A stretch of 33,965 nt of DNA from Fibrobacter sp. (GCA_017550445.1 JAFZOV010000058.1:1-33965), one strand, 5' to 3'; counted from the first letter of the stretch, positions 18,956 through 27,083 are shown. The notes: generated by a model not told the origin, from the sequence alone. A program made the numbers and translations.

Positions 18956-19897
18956 ATGAACTCTGTATACATTGAAATCACGGATGTTTGCAACTTGAAT
19001 TGCAGCTTTTGTCCTTGCGGAAAAGAGCCGCACAGAGTTCGTGAATTCATGGGGACAGAGCTTTATGAAAAGTGCATCCGCGAAGCAGAAACCGTTGCAG
19101 AAATTGTCTACTTTCATGTTCTTGGCGAACCCACGCTGCATCCTGGTTTCGGTCAATTTCTCAAAAAACTGGAGCAGACTTCACTCAAATTGAATCTCAC
19201 GACGAACGGGACAACCATTAGCCGCGTTGGGAAGCTGATTCTAGCATCGCCAGCAGTGCGACAGGTGAATTTTTCGACGCACGCCTACGCAGAATTACCG
19301 CAAAATGATGCTTTGAGCCACCTTCAAGATGTCCTTGATTTCTGCAAGATGGCGAACGCGATTCGCCCCGACCTCTACATCAATTTAAGGCTTTGGAATG
19401 TAGGTGATGCGGAAAGCAATTCTTGGAACGAAACAATGCTTGCCAAGGTGAACGAGGCTTTTGGCAACGCCGTCAACGGCGCTAAATCCGGCCAGCAAAT
19501 TTCGTTAGAACATTTCTGCAGTCGCCACAAGAGTTTCAATGTTACGGAAAGAATCTACCTGCATCAAGATTCTAGGTTTGAGTGGCCTAAATTGGACGAA
19601 AGAAGCGAGTGTCATCCTGAACGAAGCGTTAGCGAAGTCGAAGGATCTACGAGCAGCATCGTTCCAGGAACATGCCACGCATTAGACACGCACGTAGCTA
19701 TCCTGCATGACGGGCGCGTAGTCGCCTGTTGCCTCGACTATAGCAGTCAAATCACCCTCGGAAACATTGCAGAACAAAGCCTCACAGAAATTCTTGAATC
19801 GCCTATCGCCAAGAACCTGCGTGAAGGATTCGAAAAGCACGAGCTCCGCCACCCGCTTTGCCAAAGTTGTTCCTTCTGCAAACGCTTCAAATGCTAA
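18956..19897 (+). CDS. Radical SAM protein with SPASM-like C-terminus and an in-frame repeat insertion
   Basis: The [4Fe-4S]/SAM motif Cys12-x3-Cys16-x2-Cys19 (CNLNCSFC) opens the protein, followed by FHVLGEPTLHP and LTTNGTTIS, typical of SPASM/Twitch radical SAM enzymes. The C-terminal part (HDGRVVACCLDYSSQITLGNI...CQSCSFC) has the cysteine pattern for an auxiliary cluster. Substrate is unknown; relatives modify peptides or small metabolites. Residues 219-231 (CHPERSVSEVEGS) are encoded by a dispersed family A repeat between the barrel and the SPASM part, a likely surface loop. It starts six bases after the ClC stop, so it is probably cotranscribed, and it is followed by the arginase-like gene after a family B repeat. 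Confidence 0.82.
   Translation: MNSVYIEITDVCNLNCSFCPCGKEPHRVREFMGTELYEKCIREAETVAEIVYFHVLGEPTLHPGFGQFLKKLEQTSLKLNLTTNGTTISRVGKLILASPAVRQVNFSTHAYAELPQNDALSHLQDVLDFCKMANAIRPDLYINLRLWNVGDAESNSWNETMLAKVNEAFGNAVNGAKSGQQISLEHFCSRHKSFNVTERIYLHQDSRFEWPKLDERSECHPERSVSEVEGSTSSIVPGTCHALDTHVAILHDGRVVACCLDYSSQITLGNIAEQSLTEILESPIAKNLREGFEKHELRHPLCQSCSFCKRFKC
19611..19647 (+). repeat. Dispersed repeat, family A, in frame in the radical SAM gene
   Basis: It begins GTCATCCTGAACGAAGCG and ends GTCGAAGGATCT. Its translation CHPER...VEGS is in the same phase as that of the copy at 8394-8437. Confidence 0.8.
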
Positions 19898-19909
19898 TAT
19901 TATAAAGAA

Positions 19910-19938
19910 CGTCATCGCGAGTGCAACGAAGCAATCCA
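19910..19938 (+). repeat. Dispersed repeat, family B, intergenic copy
   Basis: CGTCATCGCGAG, a short middle, then GAAGCAATCCA, ending 9 bases before the start codon of the arginase-like gene. It occupies most of the 50-bp gap between the two genes. Confidence 0.75.
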
Positions 19939-19947
19939 TAGTCGAAG

Positions 19948-20862
19948 ATGAGCCTGAACATAACAATACAAGATTTCACAGGCGTTTACGCCGAGCAGCC
20001 TTTTATGCAAAAGCTGCGGGGGTCTGCGGCTACCGATAACAATATCCATTGGCTAGACTGCTCAAAGATTGACGGTACTGACTGCTACTGCGACGACGAA
20101 GCCCAAGCAACACTCAACAAGATGATTGACGAATCCGCAGCAATCGTCCCTGCCGCGGAAGCCCACCATAAAGTCAGCATCCACTTTTTCGACAACGGCA
20201 ATTACCACTACATGAGCAAACTTTGGACGGACCATCTTCAAGAGCCGTTCGACCTTGTGGTATTTGACCATCATCCCGACATGCAACCGCCGAGGTTTGA
20301 AGGCATTTTAAGTTGCGGTGGCTGGGTTCTGGAAGTCTTGAAGAACAATCCCTTCGTGCAAAGCGTCACGCTGATTGGTGTCGCTGACCACCTTGTAGAT
20401 GAAATCCGCGAATGGATTACTTCGCTTCCTTCGGACGCTCGCAATGACGTAAATGGAGCTTTGCTCGATAGAGTCAAATTCATTCGCGAAAGTGAATTGA
20501 AATGCGAACTCACAGACCTATCTTCTCATTTCACATCACACATCCCACACTCCACATCCCTTTACATCTCCATCGATAAGGACGCACTCTCTACGGCAGA
20601 AGCAGCGACCAACTGGGATCAAGACTCGCTCACCTTTGCGCAACTCGCCGAAACGCTGACAACACTTGCCCAAAAGCACAAAATTCTAGGCATCGATATT
20701 TGCGGAGAACGCGCCCGCGACATGGATTTTGCAGACACAGCTGCAGCAGATGCGCTCAACAATGCGCTGAACGAGAAGCTATATCATTTTCTCACCTCTT
20801 TAGTAGAAAAGGAGATCCCCGCCTGCGCGGGGAAGACAACAATAGAACATGGCCTTCAGTAA
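19948..20862 (+). CDS. Arginase-fold (UPF0489-like) protein with three repeat-derived segments
   Basis: The motifs are those of arginase/ureohydrolase-like proteins: VVFDHHPDMQPP for the DxHxD-type metal site and LYISIDKDAL...TNWDQDSLT for the second metal site. HFFDNGNYHYMSKLW and GIDICGE recall the UPF0489 group, whose substrate I do not know. Three parts are repeat-derived: residues 156-168 (family B element, ending DARNDV), about 193-203 (heptameric tract, SHFTSHIPHSTS) and the C-terminal tail EIPACAGKTT... (GC-rich palindrome). The tail makes the gene run 14 bases into the next gene. The family B repeat ends 9 bases before ATG 19948, so no native ribosome site is obvious. Domain type: fairly sure; function: unknown. 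Confidence 0.72.
   Translation: MSLNITIQDFTGVYAEQPFMQKLRGSAATDNNIHWLDCSKIDGTDCYCDDEAQATLNKMIDESAAIVPAAEAHHKVSIHFFDNGNYHYMSKLWTDHLQEPFDLVVFDHHPDMQPPRFEGILSCGGWVLEVLKNNPFVQSVTLIGVADHLVDEIREWITSLPSDARNDVNGALLDRVKFIRESELKCELTDLSSHFTSHIPHSTSLYISIDKDALSTAEAATNWDQDSLTFAQLAETLTTLAQKHKILGIDICGERARDMDFADTAAADALNNALNEKLYHFLTSLVEKEIPACAGKTTIEHGLQ
20413..20449 (-). repeat. Dispersed repeat, family B, in frame in the arginase-like gene
   Basis: The minus strand reads CGTCATTGCGAGCG, a 15-bp middle, then GAAGTAATCCA. It is inserted in the opposite orientation to the gene yet stays open, encoding WITSLPSDARNDV. Confidence 0.75.
20523..20557. repeat. Heptameric repeat tract (CACAT words) inside the arginase-like gene
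   Basis: Five 7-bp units in register (TTCTCAT, TTCACAT, CACACAT, CCCACAC, TCCACAT). The same words occur in the tract at 31344-31406. The tract lies between the two metal-binding motifs. Confidence 0.65.
20811..20837. repeat. GC-rich palindromic repeat, family C, forming the end of a gene
   Basis: CCCCGC and GCGGGG (20817-20822, 20827-20832) form a perfect 6-bp stem with a 4-nt loop, flanked by GGAGAT and AAGAC. It resembles the element at 526-545 in stem shape and in the flank after the stem. It encodes part of the C-terminal tail of the arginase-like protein. Confidence 0.65.
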
Positions 20863-21625
20863 CCGCAACAAGCCTCAAACTCAAAAGCAAGGCGCCCACG
20901 GCGTTGCCCGCGTAATTTCCAAGCGCGGCTATTGCAGCCGTAGCCAGGCAGAAAAGCTAGTGAAAGAAGGCCGAGTAACTCTCCGCGGAAAGGTCGTTTC
21001 CGACATCGACACGCCCACCTACGAAAACGACGAAATCCTTGTAGATGGCAAACCAGTCACCGCAAGCAACTTCGTCTACTTCGCAATGAATAAACCCCGT
21101 GGAATCGTCACCACCGCAAGCGACGAAAAAGGCCGCAAGACCGTCATGGATTTGTTCCGCGAGCAATTCGCCAAAATGTACCCAGGCAAGCAAATGCCGC
21201 ACATCGCGCCCGTGGGCCGTCTCGACGCCGCAAGCGAAGGCCTGCTACTATTCACTAACGACACTCAATGGGCCGATGAACAGCTGACCGCGCCCTCCCA
21301 CAAGAAAATCTACCGCGTACAAGTCGCCGGCAAGCCCACCGGCGCAGAGCTTTCGCAAATGGAGCAAGGTTTCAACGTCGCGCCCCGCGTGTTTGGCGAA
21401 AAAGAAGAATTCATGCACGCCGAGCGCATCACGCTACATAGCGAAGGCGAAAAGAACTGCTGGCTAGAATTCACCCTTTCCGAAGGCAAGAACCGCGAAA
21501 TCCGCCGCATGCTAGCCCACCTGGGTTACGAAGTCATGCGCCTCATGCGCATCCAATTCGACAAATACGTCCTCGACGACTTAAAACCCGGTGAAATCAA
21601 AGTCATTCAGCCAAGCCATACTTAG
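20849..21625 (+). CDS. RsuA/RluB/RluE/RluF-family rRNA pseudouridine synthase
   Basis: An N-terminal S4 RNA-binding domain (about residues 20-65: VARVISKRGYCSRSQAEKLV...GRVTLRGKVV) is followed by the RsuA-family synthase domain with catalytic Asp126 in GRLDAASEGLLLF, FAMNKPRG near 75-82 and REIRRMLAHLGYEVMRL near 224-240. The enzyme isomerises a uridine in rRNA to pseudouridine. The S4 domain and the RIQFD/KPGEIK end fit the RluB-like group, but the exact target cannot be read from the sequence. ATG 20849 lies inside the upstream gene by 14 bases because that gene's end is a repeat-derived extension. The stop is five bases from the convergent gene at 21631. Confidence 0.9.
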   Translation: MAFSNRNKPQTQKQGAHGVARVISKRGYCSRSQAEKLVKEGRVTLRGKVVSDIDTPTYENDEILVDGKPVTASNFVYFAMNKPRGIVTTASDEKGRKTVMDLFREQFAKMYPGKQMPHIAPVGRLDAASEGLLLFTNDTQWADEQLTAPSHKKIYRVQVAGKPTGAELSQMEQGFNVAPRVFGEKEEFMHAERITLHSEGEKNCWLEFTLSEGKNREIRRMLAHLGYEVMRLMRIQFDKYVLDDLKPGEIKVIQPSHT

Positions 21626-21630
21626 CGATC

Positions 21631-22260
21631 TTAATACCAATTCCCCATATAGATTCTTAGATAAAATCGAGAACCTTTTTTCAAGTCATAGGTATCCTTG
21701 ACCACATAGGCATACGATGCTGAAATTCTAATCAGGAACACATTCAAGTTTACATCTGCATGGGGTCTAAAATAAAACTCACGGCCGGGACTAAAAGCAA
21801 ACCAATCCGTCTTATAACCAACTCCAACCGATACGGTCGTAAGACCTTCCCAAAAATAATACTCCAAAGTTGGATTCATCAGGGCCAGCACCCCATACAA
21901 AATATTTTCAGGCATATAGCCAACAAAAACAAGTGGAAAAAATCCCAGCGTCACAAGGCCACTCATGCCCGTTATTCTTGCGGTTGAATCAGAATCTTCC
22001 CTGTCCTTGTCCGACATAATATGGAGATTCAAAAAATCAGCCGTCAAATAAAGACGATTCAAAATGGGGGAACCCCCTTCGACCACCATATTGCAATCAA
22101 CATGATCGGACCATGTAGAAACATCGGCACCGCCATAAACCACATTGTGGCGGCTATTGTCTCGCCAATCTTCATACCCGGAATCAGCATTTTCTTCCGA
22201 AGCAAGCACAGACAAACTAAAAAGAAACAAGTATAAAAAGCACCTAACCCAAGTACCCAT
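21631..22260 (-). CDS. Secreted protein of unknown function, probably outer-membrane or periplasmic beta-protein
   Basis: I do not recognise a family. A signal peptide (FLYLFLFSLSVLASEE) precedes 190 residues with alternating aromatic and polar strands (LNRLYLTADFLNLHIM, TTVSVGVGYKTDWFAF, FYFRPHADVNLNVFLI, ISASYAYVVKDTY, FYLRIYMGNWY), ending in an aromatic residue as small barrels do. A hydrophobic stretch in the middle (GLVTLGFFPLVFVGY) may be a membrane hairpin. It follows ftsE after 42 bp and is the last gene of the chaperone/ftsE operon, where FtsX might be expected, but it has no FtsX features. An AGAGGG ribosome site precedes ATG 22260 by about 8 nt. Confidence 0.7.
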   Translation of the reverse strand: MGTWVRCFLYLFLFSLSVLASEENADSGYEDWRDNSRHNVVYGGADVSTWSDHVDCNMVVEGGSPILNRLYLTADFLNLHIMSDKDREDSDSTARITGMSGLVTLGFFPLVFVGYMPENILYGVLALMNPTLEYYFWEGLTTVSVGVGYKTDWFAFSPGREFYFRPHADVNLNVFLIRISASYAYVVKDTYDLKKGSRFYLRIYMGNWY

Positions 22261-22302
22261 ATTCTGTCCCTCTAAAAACAGCTCCGAAATCTGTATTCTG
22301 AA

Positions 22303-22992
22303 CTAAATCAAATCGCGATTCAACAATTCGCCGTGGTCAAGCACCAGGCGGCGGAACGGGCTGTTCAAATAAAAATCCGGGTTATGCGTCGCCATTACGA
22401 CGGTTGTACCGCGGGCATTGATTTCCTTGAAAATCTTGAAGACTTCTTCGGCGTTTTTCGGGTCAAGGTTACCGGTCGGTTCGTCAGCCAAAAGCAGGTA
22501 CGGGTTATGCACCATGGCACGCGCAATCGCCACGCGCTGCTGTTCACCACCCGAAAGCGTATAAGGCATCGCAAAGCGTTTCTGGCTAATGCCCACAAGG
22601 GCTAAAGCATCAAAGACCGCAGCATTAATCAGCTTGCTAGGAGTCCCAACAATACGCAAAGCAAGCGCCACATTCTCGAAAACGTTGCGATCCGGCAGCA
22701 ACTTAAAGTCCTGGAAAATAATTCCCATCTTGCGACGCAGTGCCTGAATCTTAGAGTCGGGAGTGTTCTTGCTGTCATACAGGCAGTCGCCCGTAAACTT
22801 CACCATTACCTGACCGCCGCGTTCTTCATCAGGGCGTTCGTCCATGTAAATCAACTTCAATAGCGTCGACTTACCGGCACCCGAATGCCCCGTGAGGAAT
22901 ACGAATTCACCCTTATGAATACGCAACGTCACGTTGGAAAGAGCCTTCCAATTATCCTCGTAAGATTTCGTGACGTGATTAAAGTGAATCAT
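22303..22992 (-). CDS. ftsE: Cell-division ABC transporter ATPase FtsE
   Basis: Cytoplasmic ATPase that normally pairs with membrane protein FtsX to control peptidoglycan hydrolases at the septum. All ABC motifs are present: Walker [10 protein letters not shown] (35-43), Q-loop in [20 protein letters not shown], signature [14 protein letters not shown], Walker [13 protein letters not shown], and the switch His in ATHN. The length (229) and the short insertion after Walker A fit FtsE better than LolD, although LolD-type proteins are close relatives. No ftsX lies next to it in this window. It begins 24 bp after the surA-like stop, so it is probably in one operon with the two upstream chaperone genes. 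Confidence 0.87.
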   Translation of the reverse strand: MIHFNHVTKSYEDNWKALSNVTLRIHKGEFVFLTGHSGAGKSTLLKLIYMDERPDEERGGQVMVKFTGDCLYDSKNTPDSKIQALRRKMGIIFQDFKLLPDRNVFENVALALRIVGTPSKLINAAVFDALALVGISQKRFAMPYTLSGGEQQRVAIARAMVHNPYLLLADEPTGNLDPKNAEEVFKIFKEINARGTTVVMATHNPDFYLNSPFRRLVLDHGELLNRDLI

Positions 22993-23016
22993 AAGGCTCG
23001 CGACCTCAAGTTTTGG

Positions 23017-24306
23017 CTATTCCGTCATGCGGATTTCAATATGGACTTCTTCACGCCACTTTTTCACCAGGGCCTCAAGCTTCTGGTTTTCAAGATGCGT
23101 AGCAGCCATCTGTTCAATCTTGCCGTAGTCTTCTTCCAAGTTCAAATCGCGGGTCTGGCGAGAATCATCCAGGCGGAACAAATGATAAGCGCCATCGATC
23201 AGCACCGGTTCCGAAATTTCGCCCACTTCCAAATTGGCGACAGGTTCCACATAAGCCGGCTCCATTTCGTTGCGCTGGAACCAACCGAGGCGGCCACCGG
23301 CAAAGTTGCTGGACTTGTCTTCGCTATACTTCCTGGCAGCAGCGGCAAAAGCTTCCGTAGACTTGATATTCTTCTGCAAAGAATCAGCAAGAGCAATCAC
23401 AGCAGCAGTGTCCTTTGCGGTAGGAATCGTACGGAGCAGAATCTGTGCGGAACGAACGCCATCTTCTTTACGGCCAAGCACGCGGGCAATATGCCAGCCG
23501 AGTTTCGTCTTCACCGGGTTAGAAGAATACTGACCGTTTTTCAAGGCATCCAAGGCACGTTCAAAAGCCGGATCCAACTGGCCACGCTTGAAATAACCCA
23601 GGTCGCCGCCCTTGGCAGCAGAGGTATCCTGCGAATGGGCCTTAGCCAAAAGTTCAAAGCTCATGCCCAAGTTAAGGGTATCAATCAAGGCGTCGGCAAT
23701 GCGCTTCACCGAATCCACAATCATGGAATCAGGTACAATGGGCAACTGAATGTGGCTCAACAACACGCAGTTGAACTGCTGCGGAATCGAATCCTTGTAA
23801 TTTGCAAAAAAGGCGTCCACCTCTTTTTTGGTGGGCGTAATCGACCCAACGTGACGCTGACGCACGCGGGCCATTTCAATATGGCCACGAATCTGCTTAG
23901 ACAGCTGGTCACGGTACTGAGCCATGCTAATGCCAAGCTGGGCACGAATCGCCTTTTCAAGAGTCGCCAAATCCGTATTCTGGCTTGAAGCAAGCTGAGA
24001 CAAATGGGCATTTACACGCTGATCCACTTCGGTATCGGTAATCACAATGGAATCGCGGTCAATACGGCTCAGCAGAACCTTTTCTTCAATCAGCTGGTCC
24101 AGCACATACTTACGCTGGTCCGCTTCCGACATGGCATTTCCTTCGGGAGTTTCCTGATAGCGGTACAACGCATTCAAGTACTCCGAACGCATAATCGGCT
24201 TACCATCAACAACAGCAGCAATTCCTTCCATCAATGCTGGTTCAGCCTCGGCAAAAGATATCCCGAGAATGCACAAAGCAAAAACCAAACGACCAGGAAA
24301 CTTCAT
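23017..24306 (-). CDS. SurA-like periplasmic chaperone with two parvulin (PPIC) domains
   Basis: A signal peptide (RLVFALCILGISFAEA) is followed by a SurA-type N-terminal domain (GIAAVVDGKPIMRSEYLNAL..., residues about 28-150), then two parvulin domains: one ending in SAAKGGDLGYFKRGQLDPAFE...KTKLGWHIARVLG (about 180-285) and one in SSNFAGGRLGWFQRNEMEPAY...DGAYHLFRLD (about 290-385). Like SurA, it should help unfolded outer-membrane proteins cross the periplasm, which fits a genome rich in barrel proteins. ATG 24306 overlaps the upstream stop by one base (TAATG). The name surA is likely but not proved, since PpiD and PrsA relatives share domains. Confidence 0.88.
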   Translation of the reverse strand: MKFPGRLVFALCILGISFAEAEPALMEGIAAVVDGKPIMRSEYLNALYRYQETPEGNAMSEADQRKYVLDQLIEEKVLLSRIDRDSIVITDTEVDQRVNAHLSQLASSQNTDLATLEKAIRAQLGISMAQYRDQLSKQIRGHIEMARVRQRHVGSITPTKKEVDAFFANYKDSIPQQFNCVLLSHIQLPIVPDSMIVDSVKRIADALIDTLNLGMSFELLAKAHSQDTSAAKGGDLGYFKRGQLDPAFERALDALKNGQYSSNPVKTKLGWHIARVLGRKEDGVRSAQILLRTIPTAKDTAAVIALADSLQKNIKSTEAFAAAARKYSEDKSSNFAGGRLGWFQRNEMEPAYVEPVANLEVGEISEPVLIDGAYHLFRLDDSRQTRDLNLEEDYGKIEQMAATHLENQKLEALVKKWREEVHIEIRMTE

Positions 24307-25130
24307 TACTTTTCCTTTTCACTAAAAACATTCATCTGCGAGAAAATCGGACGGGCCTTCTTCCATTCCTTTTTCAGGCGAGAAAGAACCGTCTTCTGGT
24401 GTTCCACCCAAGCACGGGCAGCCACATCTTCGGCAACCTCGGCGTAGGGCAGCACATCGGCGGAATCAAGTCTAGACACCACCACAGCCATCTTGATTGC
24501 CCCACCACAAACCTTAATGGTCGAAAGCGTTCCCAGTTCGGCTTCGGCAAGCGACGGAATCATGCAACTGTCGGGGCTAACCGAGACCGTATCAAACGTT
24601 TCGATGCGCTTTACCATCCAGTTCGCAGCCGGGTAGGTTTCATAAGTCAACTTTTTGTGGCTCTTGTAATACATGTCAGCCATTTGCCAATCCTTAAAGT
24701 AAAGGATTGCACCCGTCACCAGGTTGCGACCGCGTACAAAAAATTCCGGATGAGCATGGTAATAATCCAGCTTTTCAGCGTCACCAAGCATCATAGTATC
24801 GGCGAAGGTCTGCAAATAAAAGTCCACCGTTATCTTGCGTTCGGTACGCTTAATCTGTTCCTGCAAGGCAGGATCCTTCCAGAAGCCCTTGGCAATGGCT
24901 TCCTGGTAAATGGTTTCTTCATCAATCCAATGTTCCAGGAAAGTCAGCTTTTCACGATCCGTCATGTAATCCCATTCAGGAACAAGACGATAAACTTCGG
25001 ATTCGCGGAGTTTAGCTTCTCCCACCGAGACCACCACCGGGTCTTCCTTGGAAAATGGAACATCGCAGCCCGTCAAGCAAAAAAACGAGCATGCACACAA
25101 AGTCAGCAAAGAACGAAATAAATGATTCAT
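24306..25130 (-). CDS. Lipoprotein related to SurA/PrsA-type chaperones
   Basis: Lipobox LTGC (Cys22), then Asp: an Asp at +2 is the inner-membrane retention signal in enterobacteria, though this may not hold here. VVVSVGEAKLRESEVYRLV resembles the opening of SurA-N-type domains, followed by a long helical part (DREKLTFLEHWIDEETIYQEAI...) as in peptidyl-prolyl isomerase chaperones. I see no complete PPIC domain: the middle (about residues 110-215) has only weak similarity (MADMYYKSHKKLTY...LGTLSTIKVCGGAIKMAVVVSRLDS). It overlaps the SurA-like gene by one base, so the two are probably made together and may act on the same clients. Function is inferred from the neighbour and the N-terminal fold. 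Confidence 0.7.
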   Translation of the reverse strand: MNHLFRSLLTLCACSFFCLTGCDVPFSKEDPVVVSVGEAKLRESEVYRLVPEWDYMTDREKLTFLEHWIDEETIYQEAIAKGFWKDPALQEQIKRTERKITVDFYLQTFADTMMLGDAEKLDYYHAHPEFFVRGRNLVTGAILYFKDWQMADMYYKSHKKLTYETYPAANWMVKRIETFDTVSVSPDSCMIPSLAEAELGTLSTIKVCGGAIKMAVVVSRLDSADVLPYAEVAEDVAARAWVEHQKTVLSRLKKEWKKARPIFSQMNVFSEKEK

Positions 25131-25217
25131 CGGGCGTAAATTTAGAAAAAACGCAGCCCGACGCCCACTCTACAAACATTCTTTTACTTTAATAGAACTC
25201 TTTTTCTCAGCACGTCG

Positions 25218-26636
25218 TTAGAACTGGAAATAAAGGAACGGATTGTAGCTTTGGGTAAACAGAGCAAGAACCGCAACGACAAAGACGACCAAGGCAACCG
25301 CCACCCGGCAGGGAGACACCTTATTGCACCAGTCATAACTGCGGAATCTCCAGAACGAAAGCACAAAGGCGAGCGCCATAAAGAACAAGCAACTTGGTGT
25401 AAAGATTTCAGCCGACAGAATTGCGTCGGCAGAGCTCACCGCATTCAGGCCCAGCATGCTCTTCCACATGCGCCAGGCTTCACCGATATTATCGGCACGG
25501 AACAGAACCCAGCCAAAGAGCACAATCACCTGAGTTATGACAATCTGCAACACCGCCGGGAACTTGTAATAGAAAGCCTGCTTATTGTTCGCGCGTTCCA
25601 CAATCATAAAGAAGGCGTGGTAAAGTCCCCAGCACACAAAAGTCCAGTTAGCCCCGTGCCACACGCCACTCACAAACATCACGAGGAACAAATTGAAGTA
25701 AAGGCGCGCCGTTCCCACGCGGTTTCCGCCCAGCGGAATGTAAAGATAGTCGCGGAACCAGCTCGTAAGCGAGATATGCCAGCGTTTCCAGAACTCGGTA
25801 ATGCTCATGGAACGGTAAGGACCGTTAAAGTTGCGCGGGAAATGGAAACCGAGCATAAGGCCAAGACCGATTGCCATGTTGGAATACGCCGAGAAATCGA
25901 AGTATATCTGGAACATGTACGCAAGCGAGCCCCACCAACTGTTGAGCACCCCGGGAGCATCGGCAGCAAATACGCGGTCAGCGATAATACCCACCTGGTT
26001 CGCAAGGAAAATCTTTTCGGCAAAACCGAAGCAAAAAAATACCATGCCCCGCACAAAATTTTCAAGGGTATGCTCACGGGTCGCCAGTTCCTCGGCCACC
26101 GTATTGTAGCGAACAATCGGGCCAGCCACCAACTGCGGGAAAAGCGCCACGTAACAGGCAAAAGTCGCAAAGTTCTTGACCGGAGGAGCCGTACCACGCC
26201 ACACGTCAATGGCATAGCTCATGGACTGGAACGAATAGAAAGAAATACCCACCGGCAAGAGCACCGTCATAATCGAAAACGGTTCGCAACCAAGCTTTGT
26301 AACGACATCGTTAATAATGCCCATGCCAAACATGTAATACTTGAAAAATCCAAGCGCACCGAGATTTACCGCAATCGCAGTCCCCAGCGCCAAGTTTCGT
26401 TGCAGCTTAGATGCTCCAGGAGCAGAAATAAAGCGCCCCGCCACATACACCACCAGGGTGCAACTGAACATCAGGAACACAAGCCAAGGTTCAAGCCAAC
26501 CGTAAAAAACGTAGCTGAAAACCGTGATGAAGAAATTCAGCAGGGAATGCTTCGCGTGGAACTTGTACAGCACGAAGTAGCCGACCAAGAAAGTCGGCAA
26601 GAAGTAGAAAAGGAAAAGCTGAGAAGAAAAGACCAC
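25218..26636 (-). CDS. MBOAT-family membrane O-acyltransferase (AlgI/DltB-like)
   Basis: A multi-pass protein of 472 residues with AlgI-type motifs: MVFSSQLFLFYFLP start, LPVGISFYSFQSMSYAIDVWRG, ALFPQLVAGPI, SLTSWFRDYLYIPLGGNRVG, and the catalytic His327 in VSGVWHGANWTFVCWG. MBOAT proteins pass acyl groups from the cytoplasm across the membrane to a periplasmic partner that acylates a polymer. The start codon is GTG 26636, which matches the usual N-terminus of the family. It lies three bases after a small secreted-protein gene and shares its promoter. No SGNH partner is adjacent; the nearest candidates are in the operon at 7799-17508. Polymer and acyl group are unknown. Confidence 0.92.
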   Translation of the reverse strand: MVFSSQLFLFYFLPTFLVGYFVLYKFHAKHSLLNFFITVFSYVFYGWLEPWLVFLMFSCTLVVYVAGRFISAPGASKLQRNLALGTAIAVNLGALGFFKYYMFGMGIINDVVTKLGCEPFSIMTVLLPVGISFYSFQSMSYAIDVWRGTAPPVKNFATFACYVALFPQLVAGPIVRYNTVAEELATREHTLENFVRGMVFFCFGFAEKIFLANQVGIIADRVFAADAPGVLNSWWGSLAYMFQIYFDFSAYSNMAIGLGLMLGFHFPRNFNGPYRSMSITEFWKRWHISLTSWFRDYLYIPLGGNRVGTARLYFNLFLVMFVSGVWHGANWTFVCWGLYHAFFMIVERANNKQAFYYKFPAVLQIVITQVIVLFGWVLFRADNIGEAWRMWKSMLGLNAVSSADAILSAEIFTPSCLFFMALAFVLSFWRFRSYDWCNKVSPCRVAVALVVFVVAVLALFTQSYNPFLYFQF

Positions 26637-26639
26637 GGA

Positions 26640-27038
26640 CTACTCGTTCACTTCTATAGCGAGGTAGCGCGGAGATTCGTCGTCAAAGTATTCATCTTCG
26701 ACAGCACCATCCCAGTTGCCTTCGAGCGGCACGAGTTTGAGCTTATGCTTGGCCTTGGCCTTGAACTCGCCCACATTGCCCTTGGACTTATCGGCCATTT
26801 TGTCTTTTACCTTGCCACGAGCGATCAGGGGGTTATAAACACCCACCAGCACATCCTTGGCATCCAGTTTGCCCGATTCCACCTTGAGCACTTTGTACTT
26901 GAACACATACACGTAGCTATAAAGGTCATTGCTCGGCATCTTGCCCGGAATCTCGGTCAAGCGGCCTTCGATGGAAATAGGATCTGCCACGGCAAAAACG
27001 GCAAAAGCAAACAAGGTAATCAATAATTTCTTAAGCAT
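26640..27038 (-). CDS. Small secreted protein, partner of the MBOAT gene
   Basis: A signal peptide (LLITLFAFAVFAVADP) is followed by about 115 residues rich in Lys and acidic residues (VFKYKVLKVESGKLDAKDVLVGVYN, then KAKAKHKLKLVPLEGNWDG, ending PRYLAIEVNE). The pattern suggests a small beta-barrel or OB-like domain. I do not recognise a named family, although small secreted proteins of this shape occur beside AlgI-type genes. A GGGAG ribosome site is five bases before ATG 27038, and the promoter at 27054-27081 is excellent. The three-base gap to the MBOAT gene suggests that it acts with it, perhaps as a periplasmic accessory. Confidence 0.7.
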   Translation of the reverse strand: MLKKLLITLFAFAVFAVADPISIEGRLTEIPGKMPSNDLYSYVYVFKYKVLKVESGKLDAKDVLVGVYNPLIARGKVKDKMADKSKGNVGEFKAKAKHKLKLVPLEGNWDGAVEDEYFDDESPRYLAIEVNE

Positions 27039-27053
27039 AAAGTCTCCCGACGA

Positions 27054-27081
27054 ATAATATACAAAAACTATCCTATGTCAA
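27054..27081 (-). promoter_or_regulatory. Strong sigma70 promoter of the MBOAT transcription unit
   Basis: On the minus strand a consensus TTGACA (27076-27081) is followed after 16 bp by TATTAT (27054-27059). The GGGAG ribosome site and ATG follow within about 16 bases. It sits in the 45-bp gap after the fibro-slime gene and lets the MBOAT pair be expressed independently. Confidence 0.8.
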
Positions 27082-27083
27082 AG

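Noticed and set aside
19948..20862. Agmatinase or arginase with a named function
   Set aside because: Motifs fit the fold but not a specific ureohydrolase, and no arginine or polyamine gene is nearby.
21631..22260. FtsX partner for FtsE
   Set aside because: It has a signal peptide and beta-strands rather than four membrane helices with a large extracellular loop.
25251..27026. 591-residue open frame on the plus strand
   Set aside because: It spans two well-supported minus-strand genes and a promoter; the Arg/His/Lys-rich product is typical of antisense frames.
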